A DNA stretch of 64,000 nucleotides, taken from assembly GCF_007830065.1 (NCBI RefSeq), contig NZ_VLKK01000008.1, forward strand, positions 62,001-126,000, in the 5' to 3' direction. Below the pieces are notes generated by a model. That model saw nothing but the letters and a program-made list of their open reading frames with translations. It did no database searches and was not told where the DNA came from. The translations under genes and the position numbers were made by a program. Below, piece by piece: positions 34,990-45,970 of the stretch (position 1 is its first letter; each line of letters starts with the position of its first letter). The DNA is from Sphingobium wenxiniae. Lineage in GTDB: Bacteria > Pseudomonadota > Alphaproteobacteria > Sphingomonadales > Sphingomonadaceae.

Positions 34990-36807
34990 ATGTCCCTGCG
35001 TAACATTGCGATCATCGCGCACGTCGACCACGGCAAAACCACGCTGGTCGACCAGCTTTTCCGCCAGTCCGGCACCTTCCGCGACAATCAGCGGGTCGAG
35101 GAACGGGCGATGGATTCGAACGACCTCGAAAAGGAACGCGGCATCACCATCCTGGCGAAGCCGACCTCCATCGAATGGAACGGCACGCGCATCAACATCG
35201 TCGACACGCCCGGCCACGCCGATTTCGGCGGCGAGGTGGAGCGCATCCTCTCCATGGTCGACGGCGTGATCCTGCTGGTCGATTCGTCCGAAGGCGCGAT
35301 GCCGCAGACCAAGTTCGTGACCGGCAAGGCGCTGGCGCTGGGCCTGAAGCCCATCGTCGTCGTCAACAAGGTCGACCGCCCGGACGAGCGCATCCAGGAA
35401 GTGCTGGACGAGGTGTTCGACCTGTTCGTGACGCTTGAAGCGACCGACGAGCAGCTTGATTTCCCGGTGCTCTATGCGTCGGGCCGCAACGGCTATGCCA
35501 GCGAAGACCCGACTCGCCGCGAAGGCACGCTGGAACCGATGTTCCAGAAGATCGTCGATCATGTGCCGCCGCCGTCGCTGGATCAGGACGCGCCCTTCAG
35601 CTTCCTCGTCACGCTGCTCGACCGCGACAATTTCCTCGGCCGCATCCTGACCGGCCGCGTCCAGTCCGGCACGCTGAAGGTCAACCAGCCGATCCACGCG
35701 CTCGACAGCGAGGGCAAGGTGATCGAAACCGGCCGCGCGTCGAAGATCCTGTCCTTCCGCGGCCTTGATCGCGTGCCGGTGGAGGAAGCGAAGGCGGGCG
35801 ACATCATCAGCCTCGCGGGCCTGACCGTCGCGACCGTGGCGAACACCATCGCCGACACCTCGGTCAGCGAACCGATCCAGGCCCAGCCGATCGATCCGCC
35901 GACGCTGTCGATGCGTTTCGCGGTGAACGATTCGCCGATGGCGGGCCGCGAAGGCAGCAAGGTGACGAGCCGCATGATCCGCGACCGCCTGATGCGCGAA
36001 GCGGAATCCAACGTGGCGATCAAGGTGACTGAAGCTGCCGACAAGGACAGCTTCGAAGTCGCCGGCCGCGGCGAATTGCAGCTTGGCGTGCTCATTGAAA
36101 CGATGCGCCGCGAAGGCTTCGAACTGGGCATCAGCCGGCCGCGCGTGCTGTTCGGCACGGACGAGGCGGGCGACCGCACTGAGCCGTATGAAACCGTCGT
36201 CATCGACGTGGACGACGAATTCACCGGCACGGTCGTCGAGAAGATGAACCAGCGCAAGGCGGAAATGACCGACATGCGCCCATCGGGCGGCGGCAAGACC
36301 CGCATCACCTTCTCCGCGCCTTCGCGGGGCCTGATCGGCTATCATGGCGAATTCCTGTCCGACACGCGCGGCACCGGCATCATGAACCGCCTGTTCGAGA
36401 AATACGGCCCCCACAAGGGCACCATCGAAGGCCGCAAGAACGGCGTGCTGATCTCCAACGGCGCGGGCGAGGCGGTGGCCTATGCGCTCGGTCCGCTCGA
36501 AGAGCGCGGCGTGCTGATGGTGGGCGTGGGCGAGGCGCTCTATGAAGGCATGATCATCGGCGAGAACGCCAAGCCGGAAGACCTGGAAGTCAATCCGATG
36601 AAGTCGAAGGCGCTCACCAACTTCCGCGCAAGCGGCAAGGATGACAGCATCCGCCTGACCCCGCCGTGGAAGATGACCCTGGAACAGGCCATCGCCTATA
36701 TCGACGACGATGAAATGGTCGAAGTGACGCCGCAGAACATCCGCCTGCGCAAGCGCTATCTCGATCCCAACGAACGCAAGCGCATGTCCCGCGCCAAGGC
36801 GGCCTGA
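34990..36807 (+). CDS. typA: Translational GTPase TypA/BipA
   Basis: A 605-residue translational GTPase of the EF-G/LepA class that acts on ribosomes, mainly under stress or low temperature. GTP-binding motifs: AHVDHGKTT (G1), [14 protein letters not shown] (G3) and NKVDRP (G4). Domains II, III, V and the BipA-specific C-terminal domain ([21 protein letters not shown]) follow. ATG at 34990 is chosen because the family starts [15 protein letters not shown]. Divergent from TelA, followed by a terminator. Confidence 0.97.
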   Translation: MSLRNIAIIAHVDHGKTTLVDQLFRQSGTFRDNQRVEERAMDSNDLEKERGITILAKPTSIEWNGTRINIVDTPGHADFGGEVERILSMVDGVILLVDSSEGAMPQTKFVTGKALALGLKPIVVVNKVDRPDERIQEVLDEVFDLFVTLEATDEQLDFPVLYASGRNGYASEDPTRREGTLEPMFQKIVDHVPPPSLDQDAPFSFLVTLLDRDNFLGRILTGRVQSGTLKVNQPIHALDSEGKVIETGRASKILSFRGLDRVPVEEAKAGDIISLAGLTVATVANTIADTSVSEPIQAQPIDPPTLSMRFAVNDSPMAGREGSKVTSRMIRDRLMREAESNVAIKVTEAADKDSFEVAGRGELQLGVLIETMRREGFELGISRPRVLFGTDEAGDRTEPYETVVIDVDDEFTGTVVEKMNQRKAEMTDMRPSGGGKTRITFSAPSRGLIGYHGEFLSDTRGTGIMNRLFEKYGPHKGTIEGRKNGVLISNGAGEAVAYALGPLEERGVLMVGVGEALYEGMIIGENAKPEDLEVNPMKSKALTNFRASGKDDSIRLTPPWKMTLEQAIAYIDDDEMVEVTPQNIRLRKRYLDPNERKRMSRAKAA

Positions 36808-36814
36808 TCTTTCG

Positions 36815-36844
36815 GGGGAGCGGCGTTGGTCGCTCCCCTTTATC
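36815..36844 (+). terminator. Rho-independent terminator of typA
   Basis: GGGGAGCG (36815-36822) and CGCTCCCC (36831-36838) form a perfect 8-bp stem with an 8-base loop, followed by a short T-rich tract (TTTATCTTT). It lies 7 bases after the typA stop. Confidence 0.8.
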
Positions 36845-37239
36845 TTTGGCGGTCAAATACCCGGCGGTTATGGATAAGGAGCGAGCGTTGCGCTGGCCCA
36901 CCCCGCTGCGACTGAACCCCGCCTGCGCCTCGGCCAGTCTCGCTCCCCTCCCGCTTGCAGGGTTTGGAGCGGGCCGGCGCGACGTCTGTTATTAGCCGTC
37001 TTCCGTCATGCCAGCGAAAGCCGGGATCTCTCTTCTTCGCAGGTGCAACCCAGCCTAAAGGAGATCCCAGCTTCGCCGGCATGACGGATGTTGGGAAATG
37101 TTCGCGAATGGCCGAATTGGTCTTCATTACCTAATTGAAATCACAAAAAATATTATTTCCTCACAGCACTGTTGCCGCTCATTCCCCCTCTGTAACGAAA
37201 GCTCTTTCGCCTAAGATGCGGATAAGTTATGGCTAACTT
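36845..37239. other. Intergenic region with a palindromic repeat
   Basis: About 395 bases without a gene between the typA terminator and the DUF1176 gene. It contains the palindromic repeat copy A (37003-37087) and an AT-rich stretch (37110-37160) that probably carries the DUF1176 promoter. An 8-bp palindrome overlaps the DUF1176 start codon. Confidence 0.6.
37003..37087. repeat. Dispersed palindromic repeat, copy A
   Basis: An 85-base element whose ends are inverted repeats (CCGTCATGCC... and ...GGCATGACGG; inner GGGATCTC/GAGATCCC). A second copy lies at 61010-61092, with ends, length and central CCCAGCCTAA shared and a few substitutions that mostly preserve pairing. Both are between convergent or unrelated genes. 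The type is a REP or small MITE-like intergenic element; no gene is inside. Confidence 0.85.
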
Positions 37240-37241
37240 AT
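37222..37241. promoter_or_regulatory. Perfect palindrome covering the DUF1176 start codon
   Basis: ATAAGTTA (37222-37229) and TAACTTAT (37234-37241) are perfect 8-bp arms around TGGC. The right arm includes the A and T of the ATG at 37240. It could hide the start codon in a hairpin or be a repressor site. No obvious Shine-Dalgarno sequence precedes this start. Confidence 0.45.
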
Positions 37242-38295
37242 GGGGGCGAAATATGTAATCCTGGCTGCGATGGCCTGTGCCGTTTCGGTGTCTGCGGGGG
37301 CGCAGGCGCCGAAGCCGGGGACGCTGGAAACCTATAAGGACTGGACCATCGGCTGCGACAATCGCGGCCGGTGCGAGGCCGTGTCCCTGCTGGCCGAAGG
37401 CGCGGACTGGCCGGACAATCCGGTCATGATCGGCATCAGCCGCGACGCCGGACCGGATGCGGCGCCGGAGGTCTGGGCCAGCCGCGATGCGAAGGGACCG
37501 GCGGAATTTGCCTTCCTCGTCGACGGCCGCAGGATCGCGAGCACGACAGGCATGGATGGCGAAGCGAAGATCAACGGGCCGCAGGCGTCCGCGCTCGCCG
37601 TCGCCATGGCGCGCGGCTATGCGCTGGAAATCCGTTCCGGCGGCAAGCTGCTTGGCCGTCCCTCGCTCGCCGGGTCGGGCGCCGCGCTGCGCTATATGGA
37701 CGCGCAGCAGGGGCGGGCGGGCACCGCCACCGCGCTGATCGCCACCGGCCCGCTGCGCGCGAACGCCGTGCGCCCAGCGCCCGCCGTGCCGAGCGTCGTC
37801 CGCCTTGCTATTCCGTCCCATCCTGCGCCCGTCGCCTTCTGGCGCGAGGAACTGACCGCGCTGGGCCGCTTCACCGGCTGCGCGGACGAAATGCGGAATG
37901 CACAGCCGCCCGAACAGCACCGCCTTTCGAAGAGCGACGAACTGGTGCTCGTTCCGTGCGGGGCGGGGGCCTATAATTTTTCCTCCGTCCCCGTGATCGC
38001 CACAGGCGTCGCGGGCCGCCGCACTTTCCGCTTCGCCACGTTCGATTATCAGCCGGGCTGGAGCGAGGGGGAAAAGCATCCGATGCTGGTCAACGCAAGC
38101 TGGTTGCCGGAGCGTTCGCGCCTCGAAAGCCATGCCAAGGGGCGCGGCCTTGGCGATTGCGGCAGCAGCGAGACCTATGTCTGGGATGGAACGCGCTTCC
38201 GGCTGGTCGAAGCCGCCGCCATGGGCGAATGCCGGGGCGGGTGGCACTGGATCACCACATGGTCGGCGCGCGTCACTGACAAGTCGGGCCAATAG
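37240..38295 (+). CDS. DUF1176-domain exported protein
   Basis: A 351-residue protein with a signal peptide (AAMACAVSVSAGAQA, cleavage near residue 22) and the DUF1176 pattern: KDWTIGCDNRGRCEA near the start, WFREE-like FWREELTALGRFTGC in the middle, and a final part with SYCGSS-like GDCGSSETYVWDG. Paired cysteines (Cys 39/45, and several later) suggest disulfide bonds in the periplasm. Function is unknown. The start codon sits in a palindrome. Confidence 0.85.
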   Translation: MGAKYVILAAMACAVSVSAGAQAPKPGTLETYKDWTIGCDNRGRCEAVSLLAEGADWPDNPVMIGISRDAGPDAAPEVWASRDAKGPAEFAFLVDGRRIASTTGMDGEAKINGPQASALAVAMARGYALEIRSGGKLLGRPSLAGSGAALRYMDAQQGRAGTATALIATGPLRANAVRPAPAVPSVVRLAIPSHPAPVAFWREELTALGRFTGCADEMRNAQPPEQHRLSKSDELVLVPCGAGAYNFSSVPVIATGVAGRRTFRFATFDYQPGWSEGEKHPMLVNASWLPERSRLESHAKGRGLGDCGSSETYVWDGTRFRLVEAAAMGECRGGWHWITTWSARVTDKSGQ

Positions 38296-38436
38296 GAATT
38301 AAGGTCGGAAGCCTCCGCGCGTCGGCGAAGGCGGGAGCGAGGATGGATATCAAGCCGCTGAGAAAAAGAGGGGCCGCCTGCAACCCTCATTCGGGCAGAT
38401 GTCCGCATATTATATGATCGCCATTTCAAAGGCCGC

Positions 38437-39006
38437 TCAGCGTGATGCGCCCGGCACCCATTTGATGTCGTTCACGCCATTGCCGTTCAAGCGCCGCGCC
38501 ATCACGAACAACAGGTCGGACAGCCGGTTGAGATAGGCCAGCGCCTGCGGGTTGAGCGCGACCTCCGCCGCCGCCGCCGTGGCGCTGCGTTCGGCCCGGC
38601 GCGTCACGGCGCGGGCGAGATGGACGGCAGCGGCGGCAGGCGATCCGCCCGGTAGGATGAAGCTGTCCAGCGGCTTCAGCTCCGCGTTCATCAGGTCGAT
38701 CTCCGCCTCCAGCCGCTTGACCTGGCTTTCGACGATCCGCAGCGCCCAGGGTTCGTCCGCTCCCTCCGGCACGGGCGTCGCGAGGTCCGCGCCCAGATCG
38801 AACAGGTCGTTCTGGATCACCGTCAGCCACCGCGCTTCCTGCGCGACGCCGATGGCGAGGATGGCGAGGCCGATGGCGCTGTTCGCTTCATCCACGTCGC
38901 CCACCGCCTGCATCCGCGGCGCGTGTTTGGGCAAGCGCGATCCGTCGACAAGACCGGTCGTGCCCGCATCGCCGGTGCGGGTGTATATCTTGTTGAGCTT
39001 CACCAT
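38437..39006 (-). CDS. Cob(I)yrinic acid a,c-diamide adenosyltransferase (PduO type)
   Basis: A 189-residue ATP:cob(I)alamin adenosyltransferase that makes adenosylcobalamin. The P-loop-like N terminus IYTRTGDAGTTGL and the catalytic region RAVTRRAERSA with LNRLSDLLFVMAR are clear. Length fits the trimeric PduO-type enzyme. It follows a twin-helix membrane protein by 4 bases, an order common in alphaproteobacteria. Confidence 0.94.
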   Translation of the reverse strand: MVKLNKIYTRTGDAGTTGLVDGSRLPKHAPRMQAVGDVDEANSAIGLAILAIGVAQEARWLTVIQNDLFDLGADLATPVPEGADEPWALRIVESQVKRLEAEIDLMNAELKPLDSFILPGGSPAAAAVHLARAVTRRAERSATAAAAEVALNPQALAYLNRLSDLLFVMARRLNGNGVNDIKWVPGASR

Positions 39007-39010
39007 GGCG

Positions 39011-39244
39011 TCAGCCGGTGCCCTTCATCAGCAGCAGGATCGCGACGATGATGATCGCCGCTGCCTGGAACAGGATGCGGTTCATCATCATCCGGTTCTG
39101 CTTGAGGCTGGACGGGCTGGGGCCGCCTTCGGGGGAGTTAAGCTCCTCCTTGGTGGCCTGGAGAAAAGCGACGATGCCCCGGATCAGCGCGAACAGCGTC
39201 GCGGCCATGGCAAGGATCAGGGCGATGACAAGCACGGTATTCAT
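39011..39244 (-). CDS. Twin transmembrane helix small protein (HIG1-like)
   Basis: A 77-residue protein with two hydrophobic helices (about residues 4-27 and 55-73) joined by a polar loop containing SSLKQNRMMMNRILFQ, the pattern of hypoxia-induced-gene (HIG1) domain proteins. In many alphaproteobacteria this small gene lies just before the cobalamin adenosyltransferase gene, as here. A role in respiratory complex assembly is suggested for HIG1 proteins; it is not shown here. Confidence 0.85.
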   Translation of the reverse strand: MNTVLVIALILAMAATLFALIRGIVAFLQATKEELNSPEGGPSPSSLKQNRMMMNRILFQAAAIIIVAILLLMKGTG

Positions 39245-39253
39245 GGAGAGAGT

Positions 39254-40168
39254 CTAGGCTCGCTCCAGCGAAATGCCAACCGGAAAGCGCCCCGCCCGCA
39301 GATCGCCCGCCAGTTGCGCGGGATCGGCTCCCTCCGCCCGCAAATCGGCTAGTCCGATCGACCCGCTCCGCTTCGCAAGCCGCTTGCCGTCCGTCCCCGC
39401 CAGCAGCGGATGGTGGACATAGGCCGGCGCGGGCAGGCCCAGCAGCGCTTGTATAACCCGATGAACATGCGTCGCCGCGAACAGGTCATCGCCGCGCAGC
39501 ACATGGGTCACGCCCATAGCCGCATCGTCCAGAGTGCAGGACAGGTGATAGCTTGCGGGCGCATCCTTGCGCGCCAGCACCACATCGCCCGCCGCCAGCG
39601 GTTCTGCCGGGATGTCCTGTCCCGGCCCGTCGCCCGGCGGGAAGGGCAGGGCGGTCCACCGCAACGGCCCCGCCTTCGCGGCCGCCATCGCCATGTCGAT
39701 CCGCCAGGCATGAGGCTCCCCCGCCGCGATCCGCCGCGCCCGCTCGCTTTCGGTCAAGGCGCGGCACATCCCCGGATAGACCGCCCCCTCCGGCCCATGC
39801 GGCGCGCTGGCGCTCGCGGTCCATTGCGCCTGAATGTCGGCGCGAGTGCAGAAACAGGGATAGAGCAACCCCATCTGCCGCAGCCGCTCCAGCGCCGCGT
39901 CATACTGCCCAAGCCGTTCCGACTGGAAGACGATCTCCCCATCCCATGCCACGCCGAGCCATTGCAGATCCTCGACGATGCCCGCGACATGCTCCGGGCG
40001 GCTGCGCGCGGCGTCTATATCCTCGATCCGCAATCGGAACGCGCCGCCCGCCGCGCGGGCCATGTCCATGGCCATCAGCGCCGACCAGCCATGCCCTATA
40101 TGCAGCCGTCCGGTGGGGCTGGGCGCGAAGCGTGTCACCATATGCTGTGGTGCGAAAGATTGAGTCAT
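39254..40168 (-). CDS. gluQ: Glutamyl-Q tRNA(Asp) synthetase
   Basis: A 304-residue GluRS paralogue without the anticodon-binding domain; it attaches glutamate to queuosine at position 34 of tRNA-Asp. It has the class I motifs RFAPSPTGRLHIGH and KRLAKRSG, and zinc-type ligands in CFCTRADIQ and YPGMCR. ATG at 40168 is chosen over the TTG at 40189. The divergent HNH gene starts 108 bases away. Confidence 0.93.
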   Translation of the reverse strand: MTQSFAPQHMVTRFAPSPTGRLHIGHGWSALMAMDMARAAGGAFRLRIEDIDAARSRPEHVAGIVEDLQWLGVAWDGEIVFQSERLGQYDAALERLRQMGLLYPCFCTRADIQAQWTASASAPHGPEGAVYPGMCRALTESERARRIAAGEPHAWRIDMAMAAAKAGPLRWTALPFPPGDGPGQDIPAEPLAAGDVVLARKDAPASYHLSCTLDDAAMGVTHVLRGDDLFAATHVHRVIQALLGLPAPAYVHHPLLAGTDGKRLAKRSGSIGLADLRAEGADPAQLAGDLRAGRFPVGISLERA

Positions 40169-40276
40169 ACCGGCTCTTGACGAGGACAAGTGGTTAATGC
40201 TGTCATGCCCCCGTCACGTTTCCGGTCAATCAGCGGGTTGGCGAAAAAGGAACGAAAAGGGGGTAGAAGGGTCCTT

Positions 40277-40843
40277 ATGTACCATCCCGACCTGATACGG
40301 CATCCGGAAAATTGCCCGGCGCTGGTTCTGAATGCGGACTATACGCCGCTGAGCTATTATCCGTTGAGCTTGTGGCCCTGGCAGACCGCCATCAAGGCGG
40401 TTTTTCTGGATCGGGTGGACATCGTCGCCAGCTATGAGCGGGAGGTCCACAGCCCCAGCCTGGACATGAAAATCCCCTCGGTCATCGCGCTCAAGCAATA
40501 TGTGCGCCCTTCGGAACATCCCGCCTTCACGCGTTTCAACCTGTTCTTGCGCGACCGCTTCGCCTGCCAATATTGCGGATCGCCCCACGACCTGACCTTC
40601 GACCATGTGGTCCCGCGCCGGGCGGGCGGGCGCACGACCTGGGAGAATGTCGCGACGGCCTGCTCCCCTTGCAACCTGCGCAAGGGCGGCCGCACGCCCA
40701 AGGAAGCGGGGATGCGCCTGCACGTTCCGCCGATCCGCCCGACAAGCTGGCAGCTACAGGAACATGGCCGGGCCTTTCCGCCGGGCTATCTGCATGAAAG
40801 CTGGCGTGACTGGCTCTATTGGGATGTCGAGCTTCTTGCCTGA
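40277..40843 (+). CDS. HNH endonuclease family protein
   Basis: A 188-residue protein with an HNH fold. Two CxxC pairs (CQYCG and CSPCN) flank the catalytic segment DLTFDHVVPRRAGGRTTWEN. The N terminus (CPALVLNADYTPLSYYPLSLWPW) is typical of a chromosomally conserved group found in alphaproteobacteria. No phage, toxin or restriction neighbour is present, so the substrate is unknown. ATG at 40277 has GAAGG upstream. The convergent Crp-type gene ends 6 bases away. Confidence 0.88.
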   Translation: MYHPDLIRHPENCPALVLNADYTPLSYYPLSLWPWQTAIKAVFLDRVDIVASYEREVHSPSLDMKIPSVIALKQYVRPSEHPAFTRFNLFLRDRFACQYCGSPHDLTFDHVVPRRAGGRTTWENVATACSPCNLRKGGRTPKEAGMRLHVPPIRPTSWQLQEHGRAFPPGYLHESWRDWLYWDVELLA

Positions 40844-40848
40844 TCCCG

Positions 40849-41583
40849 TCACGGCATGGCGGGCAGCCAGTCCAGATCCATGTCCTTTTGCCGGTTGGTA
40901 TAGTGGCCGATCTCCTCCAACTGAGCCATGTCGATCAGCGTGATGCGGCCATTGGCGCGGCTGATGAGACCTTCCTGCTCCATCTGCCGGATCATCCGGT
41001 TCACATGGACGGAGGTGAGGCCGATCGCATCGCCGATTTCCTCCTGCGTCAGCTTGAGGTCGAAGCTGTCGGTGATGCCGTCATCGGTCAGCCGCAGCCG
41101 GTCGAACATGTCGAGCAGGAACGCCGCGACCCGCGCCTTGGCCGAAGTCCGCCCCAGCGAGGCGAGCCGGTCGGTCATCGCCACCCGTTCCGCATTGGAC
41201 AGCAGGAACAGGAGCGCCGCGACGCGTGGATATTCCTCCAGCAAACGGCGCAGCGCATGTTTATCGAACGGGCAGACGATCGTGTCCGACAGCGCCACTA
41301 GCGATTCGGGCGCCTTGTTGTAGATGGTGCTGGCCGATCCGATGAAGTCGCCGGGAAAATAGACGCGCAATATCTGCCGGCTTCCATCGGGCAGGATCAC
41401 GAAGCTCATCACGCGGCCTTCGCGCAGGACGAACAGTTCCGTGACCGTTTCGTTGACACGCTGGATCATGCCGCCGCGCCTGATCTTGCGCGGATTTTCC
41501 TCCAGCCGGGCGAGCGCCGCCCTTTCCGCGTCGGACAGCGGCACATGCTTTCCCAGCCTGTCTGCGAAGCAGCTTGTCGCCAC
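40849..41583 (-). CDS. Crp/Fnr-family transcriptional regulator
   Basis: A protein of 244 residues (GTG start at 41583, preceded by AAGAAGG; TTG at 41586 is the alternative). The N-terminal cyclic-nucleotide-binding-like beta domain contains FVLREGRVMSFVILPDGSRQILRVYFPGDFIGSAS. The C-terminal winged helix has the HTH LTQEEIGDAIGLTSVHVNRMIRQM. No Cys cluster for an Fe-S switch is seen, so it is not a classical FNR. Longer frame extensions up to 41772 overlap the murA upstream region. Target genes are unknown. Confidence 0.87.
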   Translation of the reverse strand: MATSCFADRLGKHVPLSDAERAALARLEENPRKIRRGGMIQRVNETVTELFVLREGRVMSFVILPDGSRQILRVYFPGDFIGSASTIYNKAPESLVALSDTIVCPFDKHALRRLLEEYPRVAALLFLLSNAERVAMTDRLASLGRTSAKARVAAFLLDMFDRLRLTDDGITDSFDLKLTQEEIGDAIGLTSVHVNRMIRQMEQEGLISRANGRITLIDMAQLEEIGHYTNRQKDMDLDWLPAMP

Positions 41584-41794
41584 CAATAATACCTTCTTGT
41601 CTGAATTGTCGTTACGATGGCAGAACGCCCCGGCTTCCCTTTTGGCTGCATTTTCAGTCCTTGCACTAAACTCGATCAAGGTTCCTCCCGTCGGTGCGCG
41701 ATTATGGACGCGGCGTCGCTTTCCGCCTTCGTCGCGATGATTCGAGGGCGGGCCGCCTTGCGCGCGGCGCATTTGGCGCTATGAACCAAAGGCA

Positions 41795-43070
<1,276 letters not shown>

Positions 43071-43078
<8 letters not shown>

Positions 43079-44594
43079 CTGGCGCGGCCTTGAGACGGAC
43101 CGCGCGACTATTCTCGCGCAGTACGATCTCGATGCCGGCGGCTTTGACGCGCTCGACGGGATTACCGATTTCGCAGCCGCCTTGTGTGGCGCACCGATTT
43201 CGCTGGTCAGCATCGTGGAGGATGTGCGCCAGCGCTTTATCGCGCGGACCGGCCTGGAGGCCGAAGGAACGCCGCGCGACCTGTCCTTTTGCGCCCATGC
43301 GATGCTGGAGGACGCCATCTTCATCGTGCCCGACGCGCGGATCGATCCCCGCTTCGCCGACAATGCGCTGGTGACTGGTGCGCCGCATATATGCTTTTAT
43401 GCGGGCGCGCCGCTGATCGACGGGGATGGCGTGCCGCTGGGCGCGCTATGCGTCATCGACAGCACACCGCGCGCCGATCTCACGCTGCTTCAGCGTCAGG
43501 GGCTGTCGATTCTGGCGCGGCAGGTGACGGCGCAATTGCACAGCCGCCGGCGGGATCGGGAAATGACATCCCGGCAATTGCGCGATGCCGAGGCGCTGGC
43601 GGAAAGCAACCGCATGTTCCGCACCCTCGCGGACACCATGCCCCAGCTTGTCTGGGCTGCCCGGCCCGATGGCTATAATGATTATTTCAACGGGGGCTGG
43701 TATGACTATATCGGCATTCCGCCCGGCACGAGCGAAGGCGAGCGATGGGTCGATGCCATCCATCCGGACGACAAGGAGCGCGCCTTCGACCGCTGGAACC
43801 GTTCGCTCAGGACCGGCGAGCCTTATGAGATCGAATATCGGCTGCGCCATCATGCGGGCGGCCATCGCTGGACATTGGGCCGCGCCCGGCCGATCCGCGA
43901 TGACGAGGGGCAGATCATCCGCTGGATCGGCACCTGCACCGACATGCATGAACAGAAGATGATGATGGAGGAGCGCGAGATGATCGCGCATGAATTGTCC
44001 CATCGCATCAAGAACATCTTTTCTGTGATCGGCGGCCTTGTCGGCTTGTCCGCGCGGGAGCATCCCGAGATGGCGGCGGCGGCGGACGATCTGCGCGAGC
44101 GTATCCTGTCGCTGGGTCGCGCGCATGATTTCGTGCGCCCGCACAGCGGCGATTCCGGAGCATCGTCCGGCCATGCGACGCTGTGCGGCGTGCTGGACCA
44201 GCTTTTCGCGCCTTATCGGGGCAAGGGCCGGTCCCGATTCGTCTTTTCCGGCGAAGATATCGAAGTGGACGACCGTTCCGCCACGCCCCTGGCCTTGCTG
44301 TTCCATGAGCTTGCGACCAACGCCGCCAAATATGGCGCGCTGTCGGCGGCGGATGGCGTGGTGCGCCTGCACGTCGCGCAGGATGGCGGCGACGTCCGCA
44401 TAGACTGGCGGGAGGAGGGCGGCCCGCCCGTTTCTCCGGCCGATACGGAGGGGTTCGGCACAAGGCTGATGGCGCTGAGCGTCGAGCGGCAACTGGGGGG
44501 CAGGATGGCGCGGAAATGGCGGCCCGACGGGCTGGAAATCAGCGTCTGGATTCCCCGGCGGGCCATGCATCGCGCGCGGCCAGGAAAGGCGTGA
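43071..44594 (+). CDS. HWE/HisKA_2-family sensor histidine kinase with GAF and PAS domains
   Basis: A 507-residue soluble kinase with no membrane helix. A GAF domain (about residues 25-165) is followed by a PAS domain with PAC motif (about 185-300) and an HWE-type kinase core. The phosphoacceptor His311 is in [19 protein letters not shown], and the ATP-lid region includes [13 protein letters not shown]. The gene overlaps murA by 8 bases, so it may be translated with it. A receiver-only protein is encoded convergently, with 56 bases of 3' overlap. Kinases of this type sense light, redox or small ligands; the signal is unknown. Confidence 0.9.
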
Positions 44595-44976
44595 AGCCGC
44601 CGATGGGGGCATGGGCCGGATCGGGTGTGTCCGCGACCGCCAGCTTCAGGGCGGCGGCGATGCAGCGGGCGTCGAACGGTTTGGTGATGCAGCCGAAAGC
44701 CGCGCTCGATGCGGCGCCGATCTGGGCCGGATTGGCGGTGACATAGATTACGCGCACGTCGTGGCGATTGGCCAACTCCATCCCGATGCCAGGCCCGGTC
44801 GGCCCATCACGCAGATTGAGGTCCACAAGCGCGATGTCGCACAGCGACGCCGCCGCGAGCGCTTCCGCCCGATCGGCGGCGATGGCGATCACGTCCAGAC
44901 CGGCGGCCTGCACGATCTGTTCGATTTCCAGCGCCACGAAAATCTCATCTTCGACAATTAGAACCCGCTTGTTCAT
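44539..44976 (-). CDS. Receiver-domain response regulator
   Basis: A 145-residue protein consisting of one receiver domain and a short tail. The phosphoacceptor is Asp52 (ALVDLNLRDG). The acidic pair is in VEDE (Glu9, Asp10), with Thr/Lys in YVTANP and CITKPFD. No DNA-binding domain. ATG at 44976 is chosen; the longer frame to 45225 reads over a neighbour. It is convergent with and overlaps the HWE kinase gene by 56 bases, so it is a likely but unproven partner. Confidence 0.88.
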   Translation of the reverse strand: MNKRVLIVEDEIFVALEIEQIVQAAGLDVIAIAADRAEALAAASLCDIALVDLNLRDGPTGPGIGMELANRHDVRVIYVTANPAQIGAASSAAFGCITKPFDARCIAAALKLAVADTPDPAHAPIGGFTPFLAARDAWPAGESRR

Positions 44977-45044
44977 TCCTGCAACACAGCCCTCCGATGG
45001 CCAACAATGCAGGTTATCCCATTCGGTTCCATAATGGATATATT

Positions 45045-45272
45045 TTATTCCGGATGGCCGGGCACGCTGCTCCACAATGTCTCGAACGCCGTGCCGTTCA
45101 TCAACAGGACGGTGGCGGGATAACCAGCCGAACCTGCTTTCTTCGCGGTGTCGGTGGCCATGTCGACGGCGGCCCGCTGCGTGGCGAAGGGGCCGTAATA
45201 GCGGTTGTCCAGATTGATCTTCCACTCGCCGTCATGGTTGAGGACGATGTAGCGCGCATGGGGCAGGGGCAT
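45045..45272 (-). CDS. Small protein, DUF2188-like
   Basis: A 75-residue protein with a pattern similar to DUF2188: YIVLNHDGEWKINLDNRYYG followed by an FATQRAAVDMATDTAKKAG helix and a final strand. It follows the DNA-glycosylase gene by 3 bases. Family membership is tentative and the function unknown. Confidence 0.6.
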   Translation of the reverse strand: MPLPHARYIVLNHDGEWKINLDNRYYGPFATQRAAVDMATDTAKKAGSAGYPATVLLMNGTAFETLWSSVPGHPE

Positions 45273-45275
45273 CGG

Positions 45276-45893
45276 TTACAGAACCTCCGTATTATAATGG
45301 TGCCAGGCCATGATGGCCGCCGCGCCGCGATGCGGGCGCCAGCGTTCGGCCATATCGCGCATCATCTTCTCGCTCGGCCGGGTGGGCAGGTCCAATATGC
45401 GGCCGATCGCGATTTGCACGGCCAGATCGCCCGCCGGCCAGATGTCGGGCCGTCCTTCGGCAAAGAGCAGGTAGATTTCCGCCGACCAGCGCCCGATGCC
45501 CTTGATCCGCACCAGTTGCGCTATGGCTTCCTCATCGTCGGCGGGCAGGGCGTGAAGGTCCAGCGCGCCGCTCGTCACCAGTTCGGCGAGGCTGCGGGCA
45601 TAGCCCTGTTTTTGCCGTGATAGGCCGCAGGCCCGCAGCGCGTCGAAATCACGGGCGAGCAGGGCGGCGGGATCGCATCCTTCTCCTAGTTCCGTCTCCA
45701 GCCTGCGCCATACCGCCGCCGCTGATGCGACGCTCACCTGCTGACCCACGATGGTACGGAGCAGCGTTTCGTAACCAGCCGCGCGCATACGCGTCGCCGG
45801 ATAGCCTATGTCCCTCAGCACCGTGGCGAAACCGGGTTCCAGTGCGGCTATCGCATCGATGCTTTCGCGCAACTGTTCGGTCGTCGCCACCAT
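45276..45893 (-). CDS. DNA-3-methyladenine glycosylase II-type protein (HhH-GPD)
   Basis: A 205-residue protein of the HhH-GPD superfamily. The helix-hairpin-helix is IKGIGRWSAEIYLLF, followed by WPAGDLAVQIAI with the catalytic Asp. No Fe-S cluster Cys are seen. These features fit an AlkA-like alkylbase glycosylase without AlkA's N-terminal domain. It forms a unit with the small DUF2188-like gene. Confidence 0.87.
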   Translation of the reverse strand: MVATTEQLRESIDAIAALEPGFATVLRDIGYPATRMRAAGYETLLRTIVGQQVSVASAAAVWRRLETELGEGCDPAALLARDFDALRACGLSRQKQGYARSLAELVTSGALDLHALPADDEEAIAQLVRIKGIGRWSAEIYLLFAEGRPDIWPAGDLAVQIAIGRILDLPTRPSEKMMRDMAERWRPHRGAAAIMAWHHYNTEVL

Positions 45894-45970
45894 TGTTTTG
45901 TTATCCCGCCCTTGATTTCCTGCCGGTCTTTCGTCAGAGCGGCGGTAAATTTCACTAGGGGACTGGGTAT

